In this document: positions 11,795 through 23,376 of the stretch, in pieces
Layout: each line of letters starts with the position of its first letter
How positions within the stretch are numbered: position 1 is the stretch's first letter
Assembly (NCBI RefSeq): GCF_000276665.1
Contig: NW_004955426.1
Location: 486,919-550,918 of the forward strand
Length of the DNA stretch: 64,000 nt
DNA from: Chinchilla lanigera
Taxonomy: Eukaryota; Chordata; Mammalia; Rodentia; Chinchillidae
Direction: 5' to 3'
Position numbers and translations under genes: made by a program
The notes under the pieces: generated by a model
The model's input: only the letters and a program-made list of their open reading frames with translations
What the model was told of the DNA's origin: nothing
Databases searched by the model: none

Positions 11795-12268
11795 GGTTAA
11801 AAACATGCCTAGCAGATTAGTGGGGCGCAGTTCTGGGTGTGTCTGTGAATGACTGATGCGTAGGCCACAAAGTAGGGGAAGACCCACCCCCGATGTGGGT
11901 TGCACTGACCAGGAGGCTTATAACCTAGATGGAATAAAAAAGGAAAGAAGAAAGTCTGTTTTCTGCTTCCTCAGAGGAGCTCCAGGCTTCTCATTGCCTT
12001 TGGATATTTGTCTCCGGTTCCTCCAGGCTTCCAACGCAGACCCTTCAGCTTTCTAACATGAACTTGCACTGGACTCTGGAGCGAGCTCCAGACCTTGAGT
12101 TTTCTGCTTGCCCCTCCAGCTGTCCGGTGCATAGATGGCCCCAGTGCGTTCTTCTACCTGACTCCACAGGGGGTCATTGCAAATCCACAGAGTAAATCCT
12201 TCATCCAATCATATGCATATTTTATATTAAACCTATTCCTCTGAGAAACCTAACCGATACTAGGATCT
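11795..12268 (+). mobile_element. ERVL-type LTR (MLT2-like), copy 1 of 3
   Basis: Shares an ordered set of blocks with 27965-28485: GATTAG..G, CTGGGTGTGTCTGTG, TGATGCGTAGGCC, TGGAATAAAAAAGGAAAG, TTCTAACA, ACAGATGGCC-like and a TATATTAAACCTATTCC 3' part. This layout fits ERVL/MLT2-type solitary LTRs. No proviral interior is present. Confidence 0.55.
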
Positions 12269-13097
12269 TCTTCACGAAAAAGGCACTTCAGTGTTTTGTA
12301 GCATGTAGGAACGTTAAAGCTAAGGGTGACCAACTGCTCTGATCTGCCTAAGACCCAAAGTGGGAATGTTCTGAACATACTGTACTGCATTTCTCATCCT
12401 ATGTGTGGCAGGGAGCAAATCTATGCATTGCATAGCTGATGTATATGTGTATGTTTGTATGTATAACACACACACACACATATACATAGAGAGAGAGAGA
12501 AATATAATTCATAGGTCTGACCTTGAAAAGTTAGTCATCTTGTTAGCCTCATGGATATTCTATCATAAAAAAAGATTGTAAAAATATCTTGTCTAAAACT
12601 ATTAAATATTTGCACATATATTAAAGTCTGTTCTCTGTATCCTAAGTTGAAACCAATGATGGTTTTGTGTTGATCAAATTGTACACAGAGCACCGAAACT
12701 TTTGGAGAGTTTATTATTGTGTACACTTTTCAGAGTTTTAATGATTCTGTAGAGGGTGAAGACAGACTCTAAATCACAGCGTGTCTAGAAATTCTCCTTC
12801 CTCCTGGGTAGCAAAGCCCATCTGTTTCTAAACAGTGAGGGAGCTGCTGACATTTTATTAAGCTGTTGTTTTACTTAAATTGCAGTTGTCTAAAGTGATG
12901 TTTCCCCTCCACTCCTGCTTTCCAGAGAGCAGTCACCATAACGACTTCTTATTTGGGAAATTGCACGTGGCTGCCCCTTCAGTTGATTAATACTCAGAGC
13001 CCGTAGTTTTGGATTATTTTAAAGCATCACAGTGTGTGGCTGTTTTTCTCACATCTTCACTTTTTCTGCCTCTCCGTCCCCCCTTCACCCTGTTATA
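12269..13097. other. Unique sequence with CA/GA microsatellite
   Basis: Contains a (CA)n-TATACATA-(GA)n run at about 12466-12501. Otherwise AT-rich and unrecognised. Confidence 0.5.
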
Positions 13098-13112
13098 AGA
13101 GTGGATACAGTG

Positions 13113-13249
13113 GGGGCTGGGGATTTAGCTCAGCGGCAAAGCGCCTGCCTGGCAAGCGCAAGGTCGTGAGTTTGGTTCCCGGTACCGGAGAAAAACCAAA
13201 AAACCAAAAACAAAACAAAACAACAAAACAAACAAACAAACAAACAAAA
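13113..13249 (+). mobile_element. Young ID-type SINE, intact, with TSD
   Basis: Starts GGGGCTGGGGATTTAGCTCA with an A box (TAGCTCAGCGG) and a B box (GAGTTTGGTTCC), the internal RNA polymerase III promoter of a tRNA-Ala-like SINE. The body ends GGTACCGGAGAAAAACC, followed by an A-rich tail of CAAA repeats. A perfect 15-bp target-site duplication (AGAGTGGATACAGTG) lies at 13098-13112 and 13250-13264. Confidence 0.93.
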
Positions 13250-13264
13250 AGAGTGGATACAGTG

Positions 13265-15970
13265 AATTTCCTATTCCTAGCAAGGGGAAGAAACTCATAT
13301 TCAGGGAAATTCTTTTTTGCCATTTACTTATGTTGATCATAACCCCAGCATCCTTCGACATATTCCTTGTAGCAGGTCTCAAAATGATACTGAACAAGGG
13401 AAGCTCAGATTCAATGACTTGCCTCCTTTCCGAAGAAAGCATCTTCCCGGAATTTCACCTCATTCTCTTTGTTCTGGCTTTCAGCTTTTCCTGCAGACCA
13501 ATCTGCCTTGACCTGGACTGTGGACTTTAGCCCTGTGAGGATGAACATTTCCCGCACAACAAGTCCTGCTTGCAAGTCCCAGCCTAGCTGATCCATTGGA
13601 CCTAAAGGGAACATCTGCAAGGTGCAGCTTTCCAAGGTGTCATCAGATTCTGGGGTCTCAGTTTACTCTCTTGAGACTTACGCATGTTCGAGATTTATGC
13701 TTTTGCTCAGTTAACTGTCAGCCGTTGTATTAGGAAGAAAAATGGGGCTTTCTCTTCTTCTTCTCCCTCAAGCTTCTTGTTTCCTTCTTCTTCATCTATA
13801 AGAGAAAGTCTGCACCCCCTGAGCTGGGGTTGGAGCCCTCAAGTTTGGTGGTGATCAGGGAATCTTCAAGCAAGAGGATGAACAGGAAGGGTGCATGAGC
13901 AGAGCTCTGGGGACCTGGGGCTGTGGGAGGTGGGACTTGGCAGTCCAGGGCAGAGCCCGGGATCCCTGGAGCACAAGAAGTAGAGATTCAAGAGAAGGAA
14001 GCTCCCCAGGTGCAGAGTTACCCCCCGCCCCACGAGCATGTTAAAGGCACAGAAGTGCTGATGAGTGCGATACTGGAATTAAATGGTGCAGAAAAACAGG
14101 GAAGATTGTCCACCCGAGATACCAGAGCCGCAGGAGAGGGAGAAGACAAATAACCAACACAACTAAACCAGCAGATTTTATCGCTTATGCCTAGTTGTGA
14201 AGTCCAAATGACTCTTATGTAATGTGTGTCAGGATTATTTTGCAAAAGAGGTTTGTTTGCCTGCAAAAGTGCACTCCATCTTAGCCAAGCTTCTGCATAA
14301 CAGAGAGGCACGTAGTCTCCCGAGGTGTGGACACCTTGTAGGCTCAAACTCCAGCGGCAAGAAGATTTTTCATGTGTCCTAGTTCCCGGAGCTCTGCCCA
14401 CACGTCCTATCCTCCCGGGCCTCTCTTTGGAAAGAACAGGGTTCAGAAAGGGGAAGGGAGAGGAGGGGAAAGGAAGCTGTCCTCCTCCACCTTTCCTCTT
14501 TCGACTGAGTCCTTGCTAGGGTCACGGAGCTGCTCAGTAGCAGAAGTGGGTCTAGGACTCAACTCCTCGCAGTCCTGTCTTGCAGTCCTGGGTTCTTTTA
14601 TTGCAACTTGTTATTTCCAGTGTCCATGAGGCAAAATGAAAGGCATCTACCATGCTCCGGCTCTGCACAGGGAAGGCCATGGTGGGGACACGAGACTGGA
14701 GAAGGACTGCCTGGCAGACGCACGGACCCTTCCCCAACAGCCTCTCTGAGTCTGCCCAGGGTCCCTGCTACAACTCCTGGGGTTTCCTGTGGGCCTATTA
14801 TCCACTTCGAAGTTCTCAGTGCTCCCTCATGGTCTAAATGTGATCGATTTAAGGGTATCTGTGGATTTCTTTAAAACTCAGATTTTGGCGGAGCATTTGT
14901 GTTCTACCTTGTCTTCCTCCTCCCCTTTTCTCCTTAAATTCTATTTTTTAAAAATTCAGGTAGAATCTACTGCATTTGAGCCTTCTCTCCCTGTCTCTGT
15001 TGAGCAGCAGAGTCTCAAAGCCACACCGAAAGCAAGACCTGACCACAGTGGAGTGTATGGCTGTCCCCTCCCGAGCCAATGCACAGCCTTTGTGGTGTGA
15101 GGGACATCACCATGATTGTCAATAAACACACGTAGTCATTGGGGCGCTCCTTTTCTCCCACCAGGAGAGGTGACTCCACCTGACCTCAGCTTTCTGCATT
15201 CTGACTCTTGTCTTCATCTCTTCATCCTCCACGGTCCTCGCCCCAGGAATTTCAAGAGCTGCATTGGATGCAGCACTTGGGGGTTCAACATTGCAGAATA
15301 GAAATCTCCACCATAAGGTAGCTTTTCTTGACATACAAACTTGCCTTTCTGATTTCTTTTTCTAATTTTTAACCTGATGTGTCTTTCCCATACTTCTACT
15401 CTCAAGCCTCCTGCTCTGCCTTATTATTGCATGTGGGGTGTTGCATTATGTTTTGTTATACCTTCTGTATGTCCTGGGTTTTCTTGATAATAATCAGAAC
15501 CGGACCAACCTTTCCATAGATTTCAACAATGTTCTTTGTAGTTCTCACTCTTTCATCCTTAGAAACAGCCTGGGAATCTGAGTGGAGAAGAAAAAAGGAA
15601 AGAATTCTGGAAGGCAGCAAATTCTCTCCACCATGTGGCGTGGAGACTGAACATGATCTGTCCACCTGGCTCAGGAATCCCAAGCAGGGAGGTGGGTGTG
15701 GGGATGATCTCTAGTTAGTGTTCCTTAGGGATGTTCAGCACAAGGGATGTTCCCCATCTTTGTGAGGATTAGGTGACAAATCAAATGCAAAGCACAGGGA
15801 AAATGACCTGCTGCAATTTGTGTGCAGTATTTAACTCTGTCTTGTGTGAGGCTTGGAGCTTGTTTTGTGAGAAGCTTCTTAAATCTAAACAGCACACATT
15901 TCAGAGAACTGTAAAGTTTTGGCCACTATCTTTTTAATATTACAGTATCTCTCCCCATTTTCTCTATTTC
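13265..15970. other. No recognisable gene or repeat
   Basis: About 2.7 kb of unique-looking sequence. Overlapping open frames on both strands (for example 14018-14401 minus) show no domain, signal peptide or splice logic. Confidence 0.45.
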
Positions 15971-16330
15971 TGTTATGGTTTTTATCTAGATGTCCCCAAG
16001 AGCCTCATGCACTCACAGGCAGGGCTTTTGGAAGGTGATTGTATTACGGGGGCTCATAGCTGACTTGCTATTGGGAGGCCCTTGTTAGAAGAGGCAGGTC
16101 ATGGGGGCATGGCCTGGAAGGGATCATTTCCTTCCCCACTCCTCCATTTTCTCTCCGCTTCCTGTCCCCCATGCTGTGAGCAGCACTCCTCCACCAGGCC
16201 CCTCTGCTATGCTGCCCTGCCTTGGAGCCAACCGACTATGGACTGAAACGTGAGCCAAAATAAACTTTTCCTTCCTTAAGTTATGGGTGTCAGGTATTTT
16301 GCTCTGGTGATGAGAAAGTGACTAACACAA
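15971..16330 (+). mobile_element. ERVL-MaLR solitary LTR (MT/MST-like)
   Basis: Begins TGTTATGGTTTTTATCTAGA. Contains the GGCATGGCCTGGAAGGG block, CCATGCTGTGAGCAGC, GGAGCCAACCGACTATGG, TGAGCCAAAATAAACTTTTCC, and ends GAGAAAGTGACTAACACA, which matches a MaLR LTR from start to end. The AATAAA polyadenylation signal is retained near 16259. It is a solo LTR without coding sequence. Confidence 0.8.
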
Positions 16331-16409
16331 TTTCTTGTTCTGAAATAATTTTCAGACCAACTTTGGACCTTCTCATTTTATCCTGTATGCTTCTTAATGA
16401 TGCTTTTGT

Positions 16410-16780
16410 GTGTGTACAAATATTCCTCATATCCTGAAAGGGCTATATTCCAATAAACCCATCATAATTTGAAAATATCACAAGCTGCAAAATGCATTGT
16501 CTCCACCCAACCCACAAAAACACCTTGGCTTCCCCACACAGTGCACTGTAGATTACTGGTTGTTTCCCTATGGTCTTAGCCAGTGGGGAGCTGTAGCTCT
16601 CTCTGCTGCTGCCAGGATCATGAGAGAGGACCGTACAGCATATGGACAGCCCAGACAAAGCAAAATTCAAAACTGAAAGTATAGTTTCTGCTGAATGCAT
16701 ATTGCTTTGGTGCCTTTATAGGTTGAAGAATTAGGCTGAACCAGCATAAATCAAGGAGCAAGTGACTGAATGTGGGAAGG
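16410..16780 (+). mobile_element. Tigger-type DNA transposon fragment (MER6/Tigger3-like)
   Basis: Recognisable blocks: GTGCACTGTAGATTACTGGTTG, AGCCAGTGGGGAGCTGTAGC, GAGAGAGGACCGTACAGCAT, and TTTCTGCTGAATGCATATTGC followed by a degenerate tail. These resemble the non-autonomous TcMar-Tigger elements of placental mammals. No transposase frame remains. Confidence 0.62.
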
Positions 16781-17132
16781 GTTGGTGGGTTTGTAAATAC
16801 ACAAGTTTTAAATTTGTTTTTCTTTAAGAAGTACATATGCACTGATCAAAAGTCTCATAGTTCTGTAGGACTTATAAAACAATAGAACCCCTGCCTCACG
16901 CTAGATTCCAACTCCCAAATGCAGGCATTGCGTATGGGCTGGTAAACACTGCAAATGTTTACCTTTTGTTTCTTCTTGTATTTGCCTCTGTGTTACTAGA
17001 CTGTGCTACTGGTATTGTTGTTTTTACGTTTTGGATGTTATCTGTTGATTTCACACTATAGAAGAGGAGGAATTAGCTTGGACACATTTTCTGACCACAC
17101 TTCTTTTCCTTCTGCTATCTTTCATACTTTTC

Positions 17133-17214
17133 TTTTTTTTTTTTTTTTGGTTTTTCTCCGGTACCAGGAACCGAACTCACGACCTTGCGCCTGCCAGGCA
17201 GGCGCTTTTGCCGC
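17133..17214 (-). mobile_element. Young ID-type SINE, 5'-truncated, with TSD
   Basis: Reverse-oriented copy: poly-T tail, GGTTTTTCTCCGGTACCAGG, the B box and the central stem, but the A-box and GGGGCTGGGG end are missing. The element stops at 17214 directly against the second copy of a perfect 14-bp target-site duplication (CTTTCATACTTTTC at 17119-17132 and 17215-17228). The truncation therefore happened at insertion, not by later deletion. Confidence 0.88.
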
Positions 17215-17340
17215 CTTTCATACTTTTCATGGAAGTTTTTCTTTGTACTGTCATTTTACTGACTTTTGATTATCTCTTATCATTACTTTTTCTGTGTATT
17301 TATTTTTTAAGAGATGATATTTGTCCCCTGGCTGTTTCCT

Positions 17341-17500
17341 TTTTTTTTTGTACTGAGAATCAAACTCATGACCTCTTGCTTACCAGGCAGGTACTGTGCT
17401 GTTGAGCTATATCCCCAGTCCTCGTTTTGTTTTTTTGAGACGTGGTCTCACTATGTAGTTCAGGCTGGACTTGAACTCATTTGTAGCACAGAATTCCAGA
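17341..17500 (-). mobile_element. Older composite B1-ID SINE
   Basis: A diverged ID-like unit (17341-17421, ending CTATATCCCCAGTCC) is joined directly to a B1-like unit (GAGACGTGGTCTCACTATG... to about 17500), both reverse-oriented. On the minus strand the order is B1 then ID, as in the dimeric B1-dID elements described in several rodent families. Confidence 0.7.
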
Positions 17501-17536
17501 TCTTTCCTTTATAATCACCTCCTATCTTCCTAAAGG

Positions 17537-17845
17537 AGGAGAGGTTTATCCTCATAGTTTCAGAGGATTCTGTCCTTGGTCAGTTGGCTCCCAGGCAGGA
17601 ATTTCGTGGTGGAAGAGCATGGTGGAGCAAAACTGCTCAATTCATGGCTGACAGGAAGCACAGCACAGGAAAAAAGCACCAAGGGAGATGCAGCCTCCAA
17701 AGTCATGCCTCAGTGACCCACCTCCTCCTGGGATGCACCTCTAGCAGCCTGCTCAGGCATGGACATCAATAGATTAACCCATAGATGAGCATTGCAACGC
17801 CCCCCCAGTGACCCAGTCACCTTTCCTGGAGTCTCTTCATTCACG
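17537..17845 (-). mobile_element. ERVL-MaLR LTR fragment
   Basis: Reversed MaLR pattern: GAGGTTTATCCTCATAG, GTCAGTTGGCTCCCAGGCAG, TGGTGGAAGAGCATGG, GACAGGAAGCACAGCAC, then CAGTGACCCAGTCACC. Similar to the fragment at 46945-47175. Confidence 0.58.
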
Positions 17846-18057
17846 TTGACAGTTCGGAGTAACTGTCCCACTGATGTTTCCTTGGTGCATCTCTCCCATT
17901 CTTTTTTCCTTTGTGTGTTTCTATTTTCCTTTTACCACTGTTACTTCAATGGAAGTTTTAGGAAGGAGAAATGATAAGTGTTCATGTTTTAACTGCCACG
18001 TTTAAACAGAAATCCTGTTTTTCAGAAACCAATTGCTGATAACAGTACACTTCTTTA

Positions 18058-18193
18058 AAAGATAGGATATTGCTATGTATTCCAGGCTGGCCTAGAAGTC
18101 ATCATGGAGCTCAGGCTGCCCTCAAACTCGTGGTTACCCTCTTGCCTTAGCCTCCCTAGTGCTGGGATGACAGGCGTGCGCCCCTACACCTAG
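18058..18193 (-). mobile_element. B1-type SINE
   Basis: CCAGGCTGGCCTAGAAG and a second GCTCAGGCTGCCCTCAAACTC, then AGTGCTGGGATGACAGGCGT. Reverse-oriented, moderately diverged, with the B1 internal duplication. Confidence 0.72.
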
Positions 18194-19379
18194 TAACAGT
18201 ACAACTTTTTAATGGAGGCAGCTATCAGAGAGGCAGATCTCTGTAAGGCGAGCAGTTCCTAAGACTCCGAATTCATCATGTCCCCTAAAGTGGGTGTCTG
18301 AATCTCAGCCCTCAACTGCTGCTCAGCTCCCTGTCAGCGCTCTAGTAGTTTTTGGTGGCACCTGAAAATGTCTCTTACTTTTAACTTCATTGTGTACTCT
18401 TCAACATTCTGTACAGTTACCCAGGATTTCTCTGTGTTTTAGGAAGATGTAAACTTCCTGAATTGCCAGAAATCAAAGTCAAGCAGAAGTGTCTGGATGT
18501 TCCTACCTAGGACAGTAAAAATGAAAAAGCCTCTGTATTTTAATTCCCAATATTGAAGTAGATTGATCTCTACCAGTTGTGAAAAGGCAAACTCTAGTTC
18601 ATAATATAAATGATCTCCCAGGATGCATACCATTAGGACAATCTGGTGGCTTAATTGCTTCCTCCCTGATGACTTACTTAAACAGATAGGAAAGTAGGCT
18701 ATCAAAACAAATACTTGAAGGCCAAAGATAAAAAATGTTAATAATTAGTAACAGCTAGAAGCAAAGTTAATTCTCGGCGGGCTCATAATGCCAGCTATTT
18801 AATGCAAATTAACAAATGACATTTTAATGTAAAGGACTTGAAAGCTAATATTCTAATTTTCCGAGGAAGATCAATAACTCTACAAACAATAATGTGCTGC
18901 AGACAGGGATTCAGAACTAGAGTGATAACTTCATGTTAGTGCTAAGTGAAATGCTACACAAAGTTTACATTTGTGATCCAAAATTAGACTAAGTTAGAAT
19001 TAGATGCCACATGCTTTGGAAGAAGGTCTCATAAAAATGAAAAGTGTGAGTAATAGCTGATCACAAAGTGATAAAAGTGGTCATACAGCACTAGGTAATG
19101 AGACGATTTCTTTCTTCTCTGAAGGGTTATGAAGGGTAATTCTGAATTAAAATGGTGTTCTTTTGAATTCTTGGATCTGGTGTTTTAAATAAAAGTTTAG
19201 TGAATGAATAATGAAATAGCATTCTAATTTGTGATGCTGGGTTGCTTGGAATAAATAATTTTAGCTTAAAATAGAAAAGCACTTACTAGTATGGGGACTG
19301 AAGGCTCCTTGTGACCAGGAGTGACATGAAGTTTCTTCTGTTTATAGAAAGCATTGAATAAAACCACACGAGGCTGTTA
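18194..19379. other. Unique AT-rich region with enhancer-like motifs
   Basis: No repeat is recognised over about 1.2 kb, which is unusual in this repeat-dense window. The centre (about 18700-18900) has clustered TAAT-type motifs and an ATGCAAAT octamer at 18802-18809. It may be a conserved non-coding element; see findings. Confidence 0.4.
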
Positions 19380-19545
19380 ACTCCCACTTGTTTAGTACAT
19401 TTCGGGGGGACAGAGACATTCTCCCATTTATCCCATTTGATCTTTAAAACAAGCCTCTGGGGTATGTTTTCTTAGCTTCATTTGATAGACACGGGAATAG
19501 AGAAATTATAATTTTCCTGGGACTGTGAAATGTGCAAATATAGGT
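19380..19545 (-). mobile_element. MIR SINE
   Basis: Reversed MIR-like order: TCCCATTTGATCTTTAAAACAA, CTTCATTTGATAGACACGGG, AATAGAGAAATTATAATTTTCC. Old and diverged. Confidence 0.5.
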
Positions 19546-20674
19546 TCTCCACGGTATCTGGCACATTCAGAGGGGTTCACATCAGCACCCCGGCTGCTTC
19601 CCTTCAGGTCTGCCTGTGTGAGTGACCCTCTCTAGGCTGAGAAGCCCAGTGGTGATGCCCTTGATCATTCTTCAGCTCATAAAGTGTGCTGGGTCCTCTT
19701 GTCCTGATGTTTGTTTATAATCTTTTGCATCAAAAATTTTAAAAAATCTGACAGAATTTGAATACAGTGTCAACATCATGTATTATAAGCACCTTCTTCT
19801 GTGTTATGTTCTCTAACCCTGCCCCTCAATCTGGGTATTATAATTTTTTTAACTCCAATAAAATAAGAAAAAAAATTGTACTGAAGTTTACCATACATAC
19901 AGAAAAACTCCACACAAGCAATTTTCAACAATGGAAACTCCTGTGTATTTTGGGGCCTGAGCAAAAAACAGTCACCAGCCCCCCAGAAGCTGTTCATGTT
20001 GCCTTCTGGTCACTGCCCCCTCAAAGGTTGGGGTGACTTTGCTTGTTTTTAGGAGTGAAATCTTTTGTGCCTGCTTCTTCAGTTCCACAGTGTACCGGGG
20101 AGTCATCACACTGGGCGTATAGTTGTGCCGTGTGCGTGCCCAGGCCTGCATAATCATCCCTGATAACTTCATTACTGCAGTAGATCAGGCCTGGGCAGAG
20201 GACCGAGTTACAAAGTTGTGTTTAAAGATCTTCCTTGGCTCTGTTTCTGATTCTAGAACTGGGCGACACTTAGTTCTGTAAAATAGAATATGTGTTGCCG
20301 TGAGCCAAGTATGGAGCTTGGCTTTGTAGACAGAAAAGGGCTTGCATAAAAGGCAGCTGATCATGTCCCAGTTCTTTTCCTGAGAGAACGGGGAGAGCAG
20401 GGAAGGACAACAGGAAAGTAACTGGTTAACATCGGTCACCTTAAGAATTAAGGTTGAGAGACCTTCATTATCATGCCAATGGGAACTGGCCAGTTTGGCA
20501 AATTTGGCTTCTGTCTCTCTCACCCTGCTGTTTTTGGAGCTCAGTGGAACACCTCAGTTTCAGGCGGGTGATGGGGAACATTAGCATGACCGACTCTGTT
20601 TTGATTTTTATCCTCATCTGTTGGGGCCTGGTGTAGGAACTTATCCCCAAACAATGGCTCCTTGTAATTGTCAT
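19546..20674. other. No recognisable gene or repeat
   Basis: Unique-looking sequence. The open frame at 20185-20523 (minus) has no signature. Confidence 0.42.
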
Positions 20675-20990
20675 TTAACAATATTCCAGAGTACCTGCAA
20701 ATACCCACTTAATGGGTATTTGGGTAGTTTCTAGCTTGGAGCTATTATTAATAATTTTTAATTTGAACACTTAGTGCAGGTTTTTTAATGGATAAAGGTA
20801 CATAACATTTTTGTGGTGAAAGGGTCTTAATTTTTGGATCCTGACATTCTTCCACTAGTAGAAACCAAAATATATAGGGTATAACTTTCTGAATGTGTAT
20901 TTGCCATTAATAATTTAAATCAGATTTTCTGGAAAGTTAATATCTCTGATCGTAAATATATCTCATCTGTTTAAAATTTGTACCAATTCA
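20675..20990 (-). mobile_element. Old L1 fragment
   Basis: Resembles the reversed 3' part of ancient L1s: TTAATGGGTATTTGGGTAGTTT, GCTATTATTAATAATTTTTAA, then GGATAAAGGTACATAACATT. Diverged, with no coding remnant visible. Confidence 0.48.
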
Positions 20991-21130
20991 AAAGCCTCTT
21001 GTTTTGCCAACATTTTCTTTAAAGATAATGTAAATTATTATTTCAGTATGAGGGGTATATTTTAGATTCCAAACCCATTCATCAAACACTTTAGAAGCTA
21101 TATTTTCATAAATTACTCTCAGGGTATTCT

Positions 21131-21235
21131 TTTTTTTTTTTTTTTTTTTTGGTTTTTCTCCGGTACCGGGAACCGAACTCACGACCTTGCGCTTGCCAGG
21201 CAGGCGCTTTGCCGCTGAGCTAAATCCCCAGCCCC
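21131..21235 (-). mobile_element. Young ID-type SINE, intact, with TSD
   Basis: Long poly-T start (poly-A tail), GGTTTTTCTCCGGTACCGGG, full tRNA-like body and the complement of GGGGCTGGGG at the end. Flanked by the perfect repeat TCTCAGGGTATTCT (21117-21130 and 21236-21249). It matches the family consensus almost exactly and is one of the youngest copies here. Confidence 0.93.
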
Positions 21236-21355
21236 TCTCAGGGTATTCTCATGAAATAAAAACAAGATGTCCAAGCAAATGTCCTTACAGTGATCAACTC
21301 TATTAGCAGGTCCGAGTTGGTCATTCTTAAATTAATGAGCAATTGCTTTCATAAT

Positions 21356-21466
21356 TTTGTTTTGGACAGGATCTTACTACGTAGTCCAGGTTGGCCTCAA
21401 ATTTATTATTCTCCTGCCTCAGCCTTGCATATGTTGGGATTACAGGCATGTACAACCATGCCTAGC
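21356..21466 (-). mobile_element. B1-type SINE
   Basis: GACAGGATCTTACTACGTAG, TCCAGGTTGGCCTCAAATTT, TTGGGATTACAGGCATGTAC, TGCCTAGC. Reverse-oriented and diverged. Confidence 0.7.
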
Positions 21467-21769
21467 TTCTTCCATAAATTGTACTATGTTCTATCATTTA
21501 AAATCATCTGAGTTCAGAAACAGCACTGTCCATGGTAGTAATCTAACTTGTATATAAGCGCAGAACACTTATTAGCATTTGGATCCCCTCCAGACCCCAG
21601 AATCAGGAGGGACTCAGGCAACAAAGGTAATCCTAACTAGGTAATGAGGTTCAACACTCATTGAATGGCTTGTGGTTTGTACAGGGAAACAGTGGCATAA
21701 GCTATAAAGTAGTCTGGTGGGGATAGCTACTCATGATCATGGCATTCGGATCCTCTCCCCTACCTCAGT

Positions 21770-21879
21770 GCTCTCTCTGTGTCTCTGTCTCTTTCTTTTG
21801 CTTTCTTCCTCCCTTTGCTTTCCTTTCCTTTTCATTCTCTCTCTCTGTCTCTCTTTTCCTTTCCTTTTCTTTTTTTTCA
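21770..21879 (+). repeat. Polypyrimidine tract
   Basis: About 110 bp of nearly pure C/T (CTCT, TTTCC and TTTTC mixes) leading into the T-rich end of the next SINE. A low-complexity, slippage-prone tract. Confidence 0.8.
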
Positions 21880-22058
21880 GCACTGGCTGTTAAACCCAGG
21901 GCTTTGCAGTAAGCTACATCCTCAACCCCTTTTTCACTTTTATGAGACAGGGTCTCACCAAGTCACTAAGTTGCCCAAACTGGGTTTGAACTTGCAGTCC
22001 TCCTGCCTCAGCCTCCCAGAGCACTGGGATATTACAGCACACATCTGCATGCCTAGTT
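21872..22058 (-). mobile_element. Composite B1-ID SINE
   Basis: An ID-like half (GCACTGGCTGTTAAACCCAG to CATCCTCAACCCC) is followed by a B1-like half (GAGACAGGGTCTCACCAAG, TTGCCCAAACTGGG, CACTGGGATATTACAGC). Both are reversed. Same dimer layout as 17341-17500 and 37099-37282. Confidence 0.7.
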
Positions 22059-22719
22059 CTATCTCACTCTTTTCTAAATGCTTCCCCTCAGAGTTACAAA
22101 CATAGAGTTTGGTTACTTCCAAACTTTTCTCACTAGACACACTCTCTCTGCTTGTTTATTGCCCAGCTCTTTGGCTGAGTGAAGCTCCTTTTACAAAGTT
22201 AGCCTCTCACTTTGCCGCAGTTTTCTTACCACCTCCTGAAAGTAATGCTTCCTCCATCTGCTACACAATGAACTGGGAAGCCGTCTGCTGCCCGGAGAGC
22301 CTGGGGCTGGGAGAGGGGGTCATCAGGGAGACTCTTCCCAGAGCTAGCGAACTGCAGACCTGGAACCTGGAGCCAGGGTGTGACAGAGTAGGGTGGGGGG
22401 TGGGCTGGCCTGGGTGACTGGGGAAAGGCCGGCTGTGTGCAGGACAGAGCCAGGGACTTCTGCCGAACTCCCAGTTCTCCCGGGAAGCTGCACGTGGAAG
22501 GCCCTGATGGAGCAGTTATCTGTTGTCACAGCACTGCTGTCTAACAAGTCACTGCACAGGTGCAGAGGAACACAGCCGTTTGCTGCCCATGCATCTGCGG
22601 TGCTTGGAGAGGTGGCTCTGTGAGACCCAGGCTCAGGAAAAGCACCGTCATCTTCTTACCCTGTGTGCACAGCCACGGAGGGGAGAAAGCCAGCACGGGG
22701 TCCCACGGCCTTGAGTGTC
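22059..22719. other. No recognisable gene; locally GC-rich
   Basis: Unique-looking sequence, GC-richer from about 22270. CpGs are too few for a CpG island. Overlapping open frames at 22393-22796 have no signature. Confidence 0.4.
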
Positions 22720-22895
22720 AACCCCAGTTCTCCTGTCCCAGGGCTTGGTCTCGGGCAAGGGAGGTGTCTAGTCCTCCACCCGTGCAATGGAAGTAATAAC
22801 GATGCACAGGTAATCATTCTGAAGGTAACAACAAGATAATGTGTGAAGAAGTTAGACAGTGTCTGGTCCGTAGTTAGCGATGAGCCACAGCAGGG
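22720..22895 (+). mobile_element. Possible MIR SINE
   Basis: CAATGGAAGTAATAACGATG, AAGTTAGACAGTGTCTGG and similar pieces resemble the 3' half of a MIR. Low certainty. Confidence 0.35.
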
Positions 22896-23124
22896 TCAGT
22901 TAATTAACTTAAGGTGAAACTCTGAATTGCTTTTTATTAAGTTTTTCTCTGAGATCCTCAGAAAATTGGTCATTTAGAACAATGCTGATGTCTCGATCTG
23001 CTAACATAGAATTCATACCCTGGATGGGTTCAATAAATAACAACCATTTATAGCCCACGTTTATTTATGTCTGTAGGCTGAAAGTCTAAGGTCAGGCGGA
23101 CAGAATGGCTGGTTTCTAAGTGGA

Positions 23125-23376
23125 GGTTCTCTTGGTTGGAAGAGCTGTCACTCAGGCGAGGCCTGGAAGGGTTCGTCTCGTGCCTGGGCTGCTCCTTATA
23201 CTCTGCTTCGCGGCCACCGCGACTGAAGTGGCTCTTTTCTGCCAGGCCCTGGTATCACGCCGTCCTGCTTTGGAGCCAGCGTGCTAAGGAAAATGTGAGC
23301 CGAAAAAACCCCCTTCATCCATGAAATCGTGGGTGTTGAGTGTCGTGTCTCAGCAATGAGAAAATGACTAAGACAA
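23125..23376 (+). mobile_element. ERVL-MaLR LTR, 3' part
   Basis: GCGAGGCCTGGAAGGG, a CT-rich segment, GGAGCCAGCGTGCTAAGG, AAAATGTGAGCCGAAAAAAC and GAGAAAATGACTAAGACA match the 3' half of the MaLR LTR seen at 15971-16330. CpG content is higher than in the other copies. The flanking 23030-23120 piece looks like a separate LTR scrap. Confidence 0.6.

Noticed and set aside
13113..13190. Possible tRNA-Ala gene
   Set aside because: The A and B boxes belong to a SINE with an A-rich tail and target-site duplication. The body cannot be read as an intact tRNA cloverleaf.
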